Virus record (IMG/VR): IMGVR_UViG_3300042562_002450
Location: 124,001-188,000 of that record
Reading direction: 5' to 3' (one strand)
Length of the DNA stretch: 64,000 nt
Source of the DNA: a virus
Below are positions 11,601 through 19,900 of this stretch, piece after piece (position 1 is the stretch's first letter; each line of letters starts with the position of its first letter). Position numbers and translations under genes: made by a program. The notes below the pieces were generated by a model. The model had not been told where the DNA came from and searched no databases. It was given only the letters and a program-made list of their open reading frames with translations.

Positions 11601-11801
11601 CCATCTTTCCTTGTAAATAGCTCTTACTTGACTATTGGATATTGACCTTAACTCTGCTTTTGTTGCTGGACGGTTTAAGTACTCGGAATAGCTACCAATC
11701 GTAATACCTTTGTTAGTGGCACCGCCACTATCATTAGGGTTGTCACTCCAACCTCCCTCTTCCTTCAAAACATGTTTCATTGCTTTATCAAAATTAGTCA
11801 T
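5622..11801 (-). CDS. Giant tail hub protein: N-terminal GH108 muramidase, C-terminal SNase
   Basis: 2059 aa. Residues 1-180 match the GH108 N-acetylmuramidase pattern (EEGGWSDNPNDSGGATNKGI, residues 14-33; E15 is the expected catalytic Glu), which cuts peptidoglycan. Residues about 220-350 look like a tail hub beta domain, followed by a very long central region with 'HPGYVTAVVPFDNRSTIYFG' typical of hub proteins, and two glycine-rich hydrophobic stretches (about 1260-1310 and 1800-1850). Residues 1922-2059 form a staphylococcal-nuclease domain with VLDGDT (D1928), RISGIDTGE (R1953, D1958, T1959, E1961) and DNYGR (R2003), so every catalytic residue is present. It sits between the tape-measure region and the spike/baseplate genes. 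The combination suggests a needle that opens the wall and may also cut nucleic acid in the periplasm or cytoplasm. Confidence 0.85.
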   Translation of the reverse strand: MTNFDKAMKHVLKEEGGWSDNPNDSGGATNKGITIGSYSEYLNRPATKAELRSISNSQVRAIYKERWDKIRGDEINNLKVSLPLFDQTFNKGSRPVGHLKQILGLPKNGTVTPEMVEKINQLSSDESKKVQIEFLEKEMNDYQEIVKRRPENKVFSNGWKKRINNLAKATGLPALTNQMEGLVLDPNQAEADAIALAQASPVRDIDDGESIDINNRIASGYFRFNDIVFDIPPESISIDMDEYANSIMLMREETPVMAQSGKKRIRMIVNFPIDTSFHGYDKLSRMIIQSKKSPIAIIDNEKIRKELFNNPSDNSNIAVIVENINGYSEEDHPGIIRCTLQLTWFNHAPYVEEVKFIEMIDGKPRKQRAPSSLFKKFYENETTTVGGNLINDPGLLDEKDKMVLMYKEYGSFEKETTIVVQRNTKGSQLNTDAKGISFDAALFINKKKEEGWYLAEEEEEGRLGKPISGIFYRWRRFEIPFADFNPRGTSGALILQNVSFSFNTNPTYIEMDLYSMPTVQFLGGNTSELRAIVFAAAEYAGEQNKTAVGTSNSLATLSSIFKKVSADRITYSKFSKENHLLISHPLAKLLKYRSHNVDKKSYKYIEKNGEPKEFKIDQYLPVIVSSTKSSTIPNLPFASSIQIDFKETRLAKASFPIKYEGDTGSSDAFKIQKKIIEKIYINSGCTFGRQGFVNDTILDRHKWSAESIAGKKLANALNQLLAGDKDLYDLLNGDATFSSTELSPMGRRGMSDDEMAEVNSQPIDAAYKSKFFFSEKIKRVHTENPLTQKESKELKKVTRALYGPLSIKETEEKRAIKKEIENFITDQFSEHFNVTWVNNFVLSLYSDFIKGLEKGEEWVADYVDLFTNYTDVRPKNLKDLYPDMLLPDKIVSPAYYLDNNSYRVNGYRNTIINSMAGVYGSTTKAIKQKLIEPTFLAKTQETLNPYRGSTLSKDLKAGETDYAPAANYAGTDSENLDSSARVHNLMSEDYRFQAVRQAIAETTPPVHSLDQVYPAFQVQLFSEKLSHSQAYSSEDLKSLEAMAKNQRDLLDIYDLSSIVDIRIIKDEYEAADVMIIRVLGTHKSLMTKQSKDPSFHRKDGEDILDVAGRLISDAMSGQTTMHDTYNTNLEDIGLKEGIKIRAFLGNSNDIGALELEFNGRIAAISNGDIIEIYCMGDGHELIQNTIGVGDEKKTYSWNSGTNDLLAKVIAQADEIKSFGNTNYKIKGNFGLDLPLLLGGRNALDNIYAPVMHRPVKGWGTFIEGALLRTGSAVSLFGGILIPLVGVAGLFGPLGLVAAVAAFGIGTLGEVWDAAKQETNPAQFTIFQQTVWDVLQEMTLRHPGYVTAVVPFDNRSTIYFGEPDGVYFCRGAATALEKALKIKASNELGLGERATLREIYDAKAEFSDAENIKTLGDSTTPTSRVDSKERLEKRALQNSTITKTDAQSIAILGMQKNFRAYHIVTSHHDIVSNRIEASSIGVANSVQVHHPGTSGQTEFTGSRWFSSYKITDRMKADDDLHSNLINNKTFTFHNAHEDHPGLHLPEKYAKAVLCKELENIYKGKLTILGRKGIKPHDIVILDDKHNKISGPIGVQRVMHTISPTSGWITSITPKFIAIPDTSTGAYQIKSILKAARYWLGAEADLFYSNMEKFLPSDATRRADIDEDLDRSIEQLENQGFQDLEPDPLMLGDVPKEKVETEGESFLLSNKAIIDSATLGSHLGGSVVGNKVIAPYVLSRGIDKGVVKGIKGIYDIGGEYLGSIPINTKNFELAIQQAKLASNAGKSAFNAIKNTNSIRTGVTAAKTTFKAGLTGGLVLGKLGLGTLGGIAGGFLVEAAIDSAVEGFINFMAYRQPISIFPLTKDGKPWMAALNGFKENTPLEHLELQAARGADKLGATAFLVSTFLDPWLREPVVGGNTEEEVVTRVLDGDTIETEGGRITSPAIITGRNETIRISGIDTGESKADKNTAEYRMGKRATEAVSMLLTPGTKISIVRYESDNYGRKVAEVKFRSVEVNGVDLGRFLVDNYYAIPYSGGLKDNDPKRWEKLEEKFKAAQGKK

Positions 11802-12104
11802 TACTTACCTGTTGCTTTTACTGGAAATATCTTATTATAAAGTTGAGAAGATAGAACAGCAACCTTATTTATTCATTCTGAATTTTTTATTGACTTAGAT
11901 TCTTTATAGAAAAAAAGAAAGGGTATAGCTTGAAAGTGAACTCTAGTTATGTTTTCTAGCGAAAACAAAAGAAGAAAGAAAGAATCAAAGTGAAATACTT
12001 AAAAAGAGTTTATCATGGAATTCTCAGGATAGGAAGGTTAATACATTGGATTATTTTAAAGAAAATATGATATAGTTAATAGATAGAACTAGTTAAGGAG
12101 TAAA
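11802..12104. other. Divergent intergenic region, AT-rich
   Basis: About 300 bases between the hub start (minus strand) and the GIY-YIG-like gene (plus strand). The sequence TATGATATAGTTAAT, about 25-40 bases upstream of the plus-strand ATG, could serve as a -10 region, but its -35 partner (TTGGAT) has poor spacing. An AAGGAG Shine-Dalgarno lies 5 bases before the ATG. I see no hairpin terminator or small gene here. Confidence 0.4.
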
Positions 12105-12587
12105 ATGTATTATCTTACTTTTATATTTAAAGATCCAGATACACTTATAATTAAGTGTGTTGGTGTTAAATATAAGAAAACAGAGTTTGAAGACTCCGAT
12201 ATTGCTAAGTTGCTGAAACTAGGCACTTCTAATATTGAGACTAAGTTTTGGCTTAAGGAACTAAGAAAAGAAAATAAGATACCAGTTCTTGAGATACTAT
12301 ATAAAGGTCTAAGTTCAGCTGAAGCTTGCTTTGCAAAACAACAAATACTAATACAATCTGTAGAAGAAAAGATTGACCTAATTGGTCAACAACCTTTAAC
12401 TAAGAAGTATACAAAAAAGATGAGAAGCAATAATAGTATGCGCTCTGCTATTGTTGATCAGTTTGGAAATAACTACTCAGGCATACTAGAAGCAGCAGAA
12501 AGATTACTACTAGCTCCATCTAATATTTCAAAAGTTTTACATGGTAAGCTTGAACATATTGGTGGATATATCTTTAGCTTTCTTTAA
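12105..12587 (+). CDS. Degenerate GIY-YIG/NUMOD1-type homing endonuclease relative
   Basis: 160 aa, the only plus-strand gene inside the late block. Residues 2-23 (YYLTFIFKDPD ... VGVKY) occupy the place of the GIY-YIG strands. Residues 49-66 (WLKELRKENKIPVLEIL) and 71-81 match the 'W-x-x-E-L ... P-x-x-x-x-L' and following helix of the fold. The position where the catalytic Glu should be holds K78, and the usual conserved Arg is not evident, so the nuclease is probably inactive. Residues 116-158 (IVDQFGNNYSGILEAAERLL ... SNISKVLHGK) resemble the NUMOD1 helix-turn-helix of homing endonucleases. An AAGGAGTAAA leader precedes the ATG. Its stop overlaps the end of the convergent polymerase-like gene by 4 nt. 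It is probably a mobile invader, or a DNA-binding regulator derived from one. Confidence 0.65.
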   Translation: MYYLTFIFKDPDTLIIKCVGVKYKKTEFEDSDIAKLLKLGTSNIETKFWLKELRKENKIPVLEILYKGLSSAEACFAKQQILIQSVEEKIDLIGQQPLTKKYTKKMRSNNSMRSAIVDQFGNNYSGILEAAERLLLAPSNISKVLHGKLEHIGGYIFSFL

Positions 12588-15500
12588 TATCCTCTGCCTA
12601 TCTTGTCTTGCATATCGTGATAATCAAAGTTTCTAGTGTCATCTTTTATTCTCATACTAGATGTATTGTGCTCAGCAGCGTACTTATTTATTTGGAAACC
12701 AGTTCTTGCATTCCCTGATATTGATGGCTTCATGTGTCTTGGACTTTTTATATTTGGAGCACCAGGAGGACTAAAACCGACTCCATTACTTTTGTTATGT
12801 CCAGATTGCATATCTCCAAACTCAACATCAGCTTCAATGCTTGATCTTGCCCCAAATACTGTTCCAAGCAATCCTAAGATTGCTGCTGGAGCAAGTGCGT
12901 ACTTAGCTAAGTTTCCACCAAAGCCTTTACTCATTGCCTTCACATCATCAGTATTATCCATTATTGTTTTAACAAATTCTGATTGTTTTACCTTACTGCC
13001 TTCTAGTATTCTATTTAATTCCCTTGCTTGATCAGCTGCATTCATTCCACCTTTATATTCTCCAGCAAGGTTGCTTACTTCCATTAGGTCTGTTACTGCC
13101 TCATCTGAAGTAAGGTAAAGGAAATCTTTCTTACTGACACCACCTTCTCTGGAAAAGATAGCTTCAATTTCTTCTGAAGTCTCTCCTGCTCTGATCTTGT
13201 CTCCAAGATTTACGGTTGATTTCTCATTAAGACTTAAAAAGAGTTCATCTGAAAAATCTCTAAAAGTTTTTATTTTCTCAGTTATATGCTTAGATCCAAA
13301 CTCTCCATCTCCAGTTATGGAATCTAGAACTTTTTTTGCTCTTCCACTTATCAGATCTTCAGTTGATTGTGCTTTTCCTTTGATAATGTTTTCAGCAAAA
13401 AGATGCAAGGTATTCTCTACTCTAGCGAACTTTTTAATATCACCATTATTAAGCATGGCATTCATCTGGTGTAACGGACTGGCACTATTAGAAGCTATTC
13501 CAATAAAGCCTTTTTCTAAATCTTTAGCAAGAAAGGTTGAGAGTCTCATTTCCGCTAAGTCATTAGTAAGAACAGATGCTGCCTCTCGACCTTTTAGGGT
13601 ATACCTTGTTTTGATTTCTTGAGCTTTCCTTAATTCAATTGAGTCTTCTGTATTTCCATATGCTCTTTCTTTAACTTCATTTGCTGCAGCTTCTGTCTTT
13701 GCAGCGATAAGAGACATCGTATCTCCATCATAATCTCCATAAACCATTCTAAGGATATTGTTTTTTTTGCCTGAAGCAATAGCCATCCTTTCATCAGAAA
13801 GGGCTTCTAAGCCTTCTATCGAATCAGAAGGTACAACATTCACGGTAATTGCTGAAAGCCCCTCTACTGGCTCTCTAACAGCTACAGCCCATGTATCTGA
13901 GAATCTATTAGCACCTGTCTTCTTGTGAAAGGCATCGTAAGCATCTTCTCCATACATCTCTATGAATTTATTCTTATTAACAGCAACAACAAATGGTTGA
14001 GCGTTTTTAGTCTTAAACTTAGCAGCTAAACTATCAGCATATTCTTCAAGAGCATTTGAACCTGATGAAACTTGAGCATTCATACTGCTAGTTACTTTTC
14101 CCTTAAATATTTTGCTTCTTAAATCATCACGCATCTGAGAGATTGCACTGTCATAGTTAGTAACCAATGTAGTTAATCTTTCTTTATTTCTTTCTAGTTT
14201 TGGTTTTCCCATTTCACTTATTATATCTTTGGTTATCGTATCTAGTTCTGTATATTTTTTATACTTACCGCCATGTCCAATCTTTTCTCCAATATGACCT
14301 TTCATTGAAGGATCTGTGAAAATCCCTATCTTTCGATATCCTAAGATTTCATCTTCAAGGTCAACATAAGCAACACCATCAATAGCCTCATTACTAAGGT
14401 ATGCTGCCCTTTGCTTAAGAACACTATTAGATCCTAGCTTTTCTCCTTCAACATCTAAAGGAAAGACATTAGAATTAAAGTCTCCTCCTTGTAGTTTTTC
14501 TGGATTAATAATGCCAGCTTTAGTTGGATTAGTTATGTCTTTCATCATTCGATGTGATGCTTCAAAACTATTAAGTCTTGCATTGGCTCCTGGGTCTAAT
14601 CTTCTTGACATGACATCTTCAGCAAAGGCATCAAGTCCCATAACGCTATAGAGTCCTATGTGTCTTTCAGAGAAGAATCCTAGACCACCAGCTCCTGTAT
14701 CTATTGCAGCATTACCGAATGCAACATCTTTATTTTTAAAAAAACCTACATTGGATCTTAGTCCACTAATTTCTTCAAATTCATCTTTACCACCAATGAT
14801 AGTTTCTATTCTTTTAAAATAGTTCATTTTTTCAGTATCATCTATTCTTTCAAAATTAGAAAGAAGGTCTTCCCCAGCTTCATATATTGCTGCCCATTTA
14901 TTATTTTCAGCATCAGACATCTTAGATGCCCCATAGGTTATTCTCTGTCTAGCCTCATGTCTAATGGAATGAAACATACTAGATAAATTACGTGGATCTA
15001 ATCCGCTTTTCATTGCACTTGAGTTTGCTATTACTTCTACGTTTTTTATTCTTCTAATGACTTCAGGATCTAATGGCTTATTACCATTTAATTCTTGATA
15101 GTATCTCAATATATACTTCTCTAATCCATCGATACTTCTTTTAACTGTAGCTTTAACCTCACCTGCAATGTCATGAATCTTATCTCCTTGATCAAGCAAT
15201 CTTTGCTTCCTAAAGCCATAAGTTAATCCTTCATTCTCAGAGATGTGAATATCATCAAGATACAATCCTCTATGTTCTTTTTCTAGTTGAACTTTTCTTT
15301 GTCCATCTCTTGAGATTCCTAGTAAGTTTCTATTTCTAAACTGTTCTTCTCTGGTTATTATTTCTTTTTCTATTTTCTCAATTTCAGAAGATAATGATCC
15401 TTGCCCCTTAAGTCTTTCAGCATCAGCAAAATATATCTGCTCACCTACTGGACCTGAAATTACTCCAGCTGAATTTGAGTTAACTTTAAGATATGCTTGT

Positions 15501-16993
15501 CTTTTGTTTTTTGAATCCTCTATAGCTTTTTTTAAATATTCATGATAGTCATCAACATTAATTTTTGTTAGTTTTGCTCTAACCTCAGGGCTAAATGCTT
15601 GGAAGCCCCCACCTTGTTTTAGCTTTGCTGCAAAATCTTTTTCAGACAAGCCAGCGGCATCACTCATCCTCCCCATTAAAAAGCGGGAAAGATCTGTCTC
15701 TTTTCCTGCATGGATCTGGAGTGATCGAGTATTATCTACAAGAGTTCCAGCAAGCTGCCTATTTGTTAAAAGTTCTTCTTTTCCTAAGTGACCGAATGAC
15801 TTACCTTCCTCAGCTAAGTATTCATTTATTCTTGTTATCCCTTTTTCATCCATAAAAAGAACTTCTTGATTATGATTAAAAGAGTGGTTACCTTTTGAGT
15901 CTATATGGGATGTATTAGTTCTTAATCCTTGCTTGGAATTACTGGCTTCTTTTGCGAAAGGCTTTTGCTCTATAACATTGCCTTTTAGGTAAATGATACC
16001 TTTATTTACATCTGAAGCATTTCCTGCATTCCTTCCATCTAAGGCTTCATTTTTAAGTATTTGTTTTTTATCAAATTCACTCATTGGTTGAAATGGATTA
16101 GCCTTGGCACTATGTCTATGTAAAGCAATAGCTTCTGGATTCATTTTTGATGTATTCATAAACCCAGTAGCTTTGTCATTATATTGCATTAATTCCATAA
16201 ACCTATTGTTATACTCGTCTAAGTTCATTTCTCCACTTATGAATTTACTATAGTTTTCTCTTATTCCTCTGACATATGCGACATCAGCTCCTACTATTTC
16301 TCCAATACCAGTTCCTGTTGAGTTACTATTAAATACTCCTCTAATCACAGACTGATTCTGACCAGCAGAACCCATTGTTACCATGCCTTCTTTGTTAACA
16401 GTATGAACTTTTATTTTCCCAGCTTTAGAAGGAATACCAATAGAGGTTATCTGACCAGTGCTATCAAAGTTAACTGATATCGCACTTGATCTTCCTCTCT
16501 TTCTTCCTGACGCTAACCCTTCTACTGAGTTGTCTGCTTGATCTATTGTAACTTGAAGAGCTTTTAGCTCATCCATTAGTGTTGCACTTTGGTTTCTATA
16601 TCCACCATCTAAGAAATCAGCTATTCCACCGCCAGCTTTTGAGCCACCTGACATTATGATCTCATCATTAATATTATTTATTGCTGCAAAGTTTCTTCTT
16701 TTAGATACAGCTTTTTCAGTATCTGTATATGTATATAAATCTGTATTCTTTAATAAAGAATCTATAGGCTTTTGATCCTCGACAGCTTGAGCTACATCTT
16801 TGTTCATTAGACTACTTAAGTTCTTAATGAATTTATTATTTTCTTTTCTTAGCTTGCCCCTACCTGTCTTGAAGTGACCATGCTTGATAGACTTGTCTAA
16901 AGCTACAGCAGCACCACCAAATAAGGCGGCTCTTCCTGCAATTGAAAAAAAATCATAATTAACATCAAATCTATCTTCTGTCGTTGTGATCAT
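12584..16993 (-). CDS. Putative virion RNA polymerase (double-psi beta-barrel type)
   Basis: 1469 aa from the ATG at 16993, which forms an ATGA overlap with the preceding stop; a longer reading from 17008 adds 5 residues. Residues 1087-1091 are DYDGD in the context 'RMVYGDYDGDTMSLIA', matching the Mg-binding DxDGD of multisubunit RNAP beta' (NADFDGDQM) and of single-chain YonO and crAss-like polymerases. R1040 in 'VAVREPVEG', 47 residues upstream, corresponds to the conserved RxP element. Residues 899-912 (GHIGEKIGHGGKYK; lysines 904 and 910) resemble the beta-subunit GDKMAGRHGNKG barrel that supplies two active-site lysines. The order beta-like then beta'-like is as expected. A hydrophobic segment lies near residues 1365-1385. 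It sits in the tape-measure region of the tail operon, so packaging into the virion and early transcription are inferred. A chance DxDGD is the main alternative. Confidence 0.68.
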   Translation of the reverse strand: MITTTEDRFDVNYDFFSIAGRAALFGGAAVALDKSIKHGHFKTGRGKLRKENNKFIKNLSSLMNKDVAQAVEDQKPIDSLLKNTDLYTYTDTEKAVSKRRNFAAINNINDEIIMSGGSKAGGGIADFLDGGYRNQSATLMDELKALQVTIDQADNSVEGLASGRKRGRSSAISVNFDSTGQITSIGIPSKAGKIKVHTVNKEGMVTMGSAGQNQSVIRGVFNSNSTGTGIGEIVGADVAYVRGIRENYSKFISGEMNLDEYNNRFMELMQYNDKATGFMNTSKMNPEAIALHRHSAKANPFQPMSEFDKKQILKNEALDGRNAGNASDVNKGIIYLKGNVIEQKPFAKEASNSKQGLRTNTSHIDSKGNHSFNHNQEVLFMDEKGITRINEYLAEEGKSFGHLGKEELLTNRQLAGTLVDNTRSLQIHAGKETDLSRFLMGRMSDAAGLSEKDFAAKLKQGGGFQAFSPEVRAKLTKINVDDYHEYLKKAIEDSKNKRQAYLKVNSNSAGVISGPVGEQIYFADAERLKGQGSLSSEIEKIEKEIITREEQFRNRNLLGISRDGQRKVQLEKEHRGLYLDDIHISENEGLTYGFRKQRLLDQGDKIHDIAGEVKATVKRSIDGLEKYILRYYQELNGNKPLDPEVIRRIKNVEVIANSSAMKSGLDPRNLSSMFHSIRHEARQRITYGASKMSDAENNKWAAIYEAGEDLLSNFERIDDTEKMNYFKRIETIIGGKDEFEEISGLRSNVGFFKNKDVAFGNAAIDTGAGGLGFFSERHIGLYSVMGLDAFAEDVMSRRLDPGANARLNSFEASHRMMKDITNPTKAGIINPEKLQGGDFNSNVFPLDVEGEKLGSNSVLKQRAAYLSNEAIDGVAYVDLEDEILGYRKIGIFTDPSMKGHIGEKIGHGGKYKKYTELDTITKDIISEMGKPKLERNKERLTTLVTNYDSAISQMRDDLRSKIFKGKVTSSMNAQVSSGSNALEEYADSLAAKFKTKNAQPFVVAVNKNKFIEMYGEDAYDAFHKKTGANRFSDTWAVAVREPVEGLSAITVNVVPSDSIEGLEALSDERMAIASGKKNNILRMVYGDYDGDTMSLIAAKTEAAANEVKERAYGNTEDSIELRKAQEIKTRYTLKGREAASVLTNDLAEMRLSTFLAKDLEKGFIGIASNSASPLHQMNAMLNNGDIKKFARVENTLHLFAENIIKGKAQSTEDLISGRAKKVLDSITGDGEFGSKHITEKIKTFRDFSDELFLSLNEKSTVNLGDKIRAGETSEEIEAIFSREGGVSKKDFLYLTSDEAVTDLMEVSNLAGEYKGGMNAADQARELNRILEGSKVKQSEFVKTIMDNTDDVKAMSKGFGGNLAKYALAPAAILGLLGTVFGARSSIEADVEFGDMQSGHNKSNGVGFSPPGAPNIKSPRHMKPSISGNARTGFQINKYAAEHNTSSMRIKDDTRNFDYHDMQDKIGRGY

Positions 16994-19900
16994 ACAACAT
17001 AACCCCATTCTCTTAAGGCATCATTTCGTTCACTTCTTCTATCTAAAGTTATATCTAGATCAGGACTATTATCTAACCCTGGACGCATTACCACAAGGGC
17101 ATTTTCAACACCACTAGCACTAAGGCTAGAATAGTGCGAAGCGTAGTCTGAGCTGGAAGAAGCAGGAATATTAACAGTAGCTGCTGCAACTTGAGATAGA
17201 TCTCCTTCTCTTGCTGATCTTCTTCCTGTATATGCATGAGTATCTCTTGCCGCATTTTCTAAGTATCTATTCTGAGCACTATCTACACTTACAGCAGGAC
17301 TCCATCCAACCCAGTCATTTCCAGGCATTCTTGATTGATAGTCTTGCAACTCAGCTGAACGTCTTGCTTGAATTGCTCTCTGTCTTGCTTCTACATCTTT
17401 CATTACTTTCTTTCTTTGCTGATTAGACATTGACTGGCTTTTCATTGCTTCTTGTCTTATTTGATTATCCATTTGTGCTTGGTAAGCATCACGATGTCTT
17501 GGATTAACTCTCCCAATCATTTTTACTTGTGTGGCTCTATCAGTCTTAATAAAATACTTATATGAAGCTCTTTCATTTTTTGGTAATGATCTCACAACAT
17601 CAGACGGATGTGAATATAAATCCTTACCTGTATATGTCTTCTGTGCCATTATTGTATATCTATCTGCAGACTTAAGATCGCCTTTTGATTGTGCATCTCT
17701 TGCTAAGTTTGTGAATTTCATATAATCAGTTTTATCAAAGTAATCTGCAATTTCTGCTTGATCACTGCTCATGTCAATTCCACCAAGCCCCATGCTATTA
17801 AGGGTCATACTAACAGTTGGCATTATAAAATCGTCAATAGGATTCGCCCAGTTTCTGTAATCCTTGGAGTATCTTTGCTCTTCCAAGACATCTTCAATAT
17901 CTGGTGGTGCTAAGAATTTATGTGCAGGAGAAACTGGTAATAATGTTTCTAGTGGATTTGATCTTGCAAGGTCAGTTAAGACTGCAGAGTATCTACCTAA
18001 AAAACTATCATAGGTACTTGGGTCTCTAGCATTAAGTTCAGACTTTTTCTTTTCATCAACTTGTCTTTGTACATCATCAAAGATATCTTGTTCATACTGA
18101 GTTAGTTCTCTGTTCTGTAATTTACCTTTAATGTTTCGATGTTCCATAGAGCCATAAGCGACATCAGATAAAATCTTATATTTAAAGATATCAGGATAAT
18201 CATTTGGATCCATCCCTTTTAGTTCTTCATATTTTTGAGCGAAGCCCTCACCAGGCAATCTTGAATAGCCATCTTTAACTTTAAGAAATGGATCACCATG
18301 TTGAAAATCTTGATAAAAATCAGAACCAGGCATCCAGCTAGGCATCATATTCTTTAATGGATTAAGATTAATCGTAGCATCCATCTGAGCTTTCTGGAAA
18401 CCATCTTGATTCTGGAATACCCTTCGTAATGCTTCTGTTGTTAAGATACCACCACCTAACTGGAGATCATAAAAGTCTCTAGTTATTGAATCAATATCTT
18501 TTGCTGATCTTACTTCATTTGGATCTGAAAATATCTCACTAGAACCTGTTATGGTTTCCTTTATTGCTTTAACTGCAAAGCCTCTTAGTCCCATAAATTC
18601 AAGAGCAGAGTTCCATTGCTTTCTAGCAAGCGCATCAATATCATATTCTGTGTTATCTAAAAATCCTTCTGGAAGTTCAGACTCGTGCATAGTAGCAACT
18701 GGCTTTATAATCCTTCCAAGAGATGCCTCATAGGCAGGACCAAAGATACCAAGCATACTTCCATCTGGACCAGTTAATGGATATGGTTGATCAAAGTATC
18801 TATTCTTTTCCAACCAAAATGGATCATATATGGATCTTCCTAGCTTTGTGAATGGTGAAATATTCCCACCATAAAGCTCTTCATTTTTAGAATCATCTAT
18901 TAATTTGGCGTACCAATTAGGTCTGTAGTAATCAACCTCAGATCCTTCCCATGGCGTAAAGGATGATTCCCAGAATCTACCTTTCTTAACTGCTACTTCT
19001 TTTTCTCCACTATATTCTAAACCTAATTCAGAAGCAGATTTATCTGCTCCAAATCCGGCTAAAGTAAAAGGTAGGGCAAGTGCAAAGCCAATAGCTCCAC
19101 CAGTCCTTATAGCTTTACCTGTTTTGGTTACATTCTTTTTAAATATTTTACCTAAGATCCCATCGAATGATTCTGTCTTCTCTGCATTCTTTAGGAATTG
19201 GCCATACTTGTCTGTTGCAGAAGACTCTAATGCTAGTCCTTGTACGGAACCCCAAAGCCCTCCAGCCATACCTCCAGCAAGAGTTAATCCTATAGTTGAC
19301 TGCCAGCCTTCTGATCCTGGTGCTTTGGATTCTATATAATCTCTGAAACCAGTTAGTCCAGTTATGTCTGAAAGTCTTGCATATGTCTCATGTGCTTTCC
19401 GTACACTATAAGCAGCTCCACCAAGTAGTCCAGCATCTCCAATTGGAGTTCCATCGGGAGCTATCTTTTCTGCACCCCAATTTAAAGTTCCTAGTCCAAA
19501 GTAAGCTAAAGCTCCAACTCCTGCAAGCTTCCCTCCATGAGACTTAAGCATACCTTGCCAGTTAGTCGCAAGCTCATTTCCATCTAGTCCAGTATTAAAA
19601 AATTTAGCGATAAATCCATCAGGACCCAATGTCTTTTTCATCCATGGAGTAAAATAATCATCTAACTCTGGTATAACGTCCGTCAATGCTTCAAAGGGAT
19701 CACTCATTAACTTCATTGGCTTACTTACAGTTTCATGAATAAAAGCACTAGCAAAATGATCAACACCATTAGTAATAAGGAAATCAAACTTAGACATCTG
19801 CTGAACATTCTTCAATCCAAGTTGGGAGAGATGCGACCTTGCAATTGAAGCCATGCTCTTTGATTGATTATTATCTGTTACAGTTTTCATTAAAGAGAAT

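Noticed and set aside
13721-13735. DYDGD read as an EF-hand-type calcium loop
   Set aside because: The 12-residue EF-hand pattern is not completed after DYDGDTM, and the RxP and two-lysine motifs upstream fit a polymerase barrel better.
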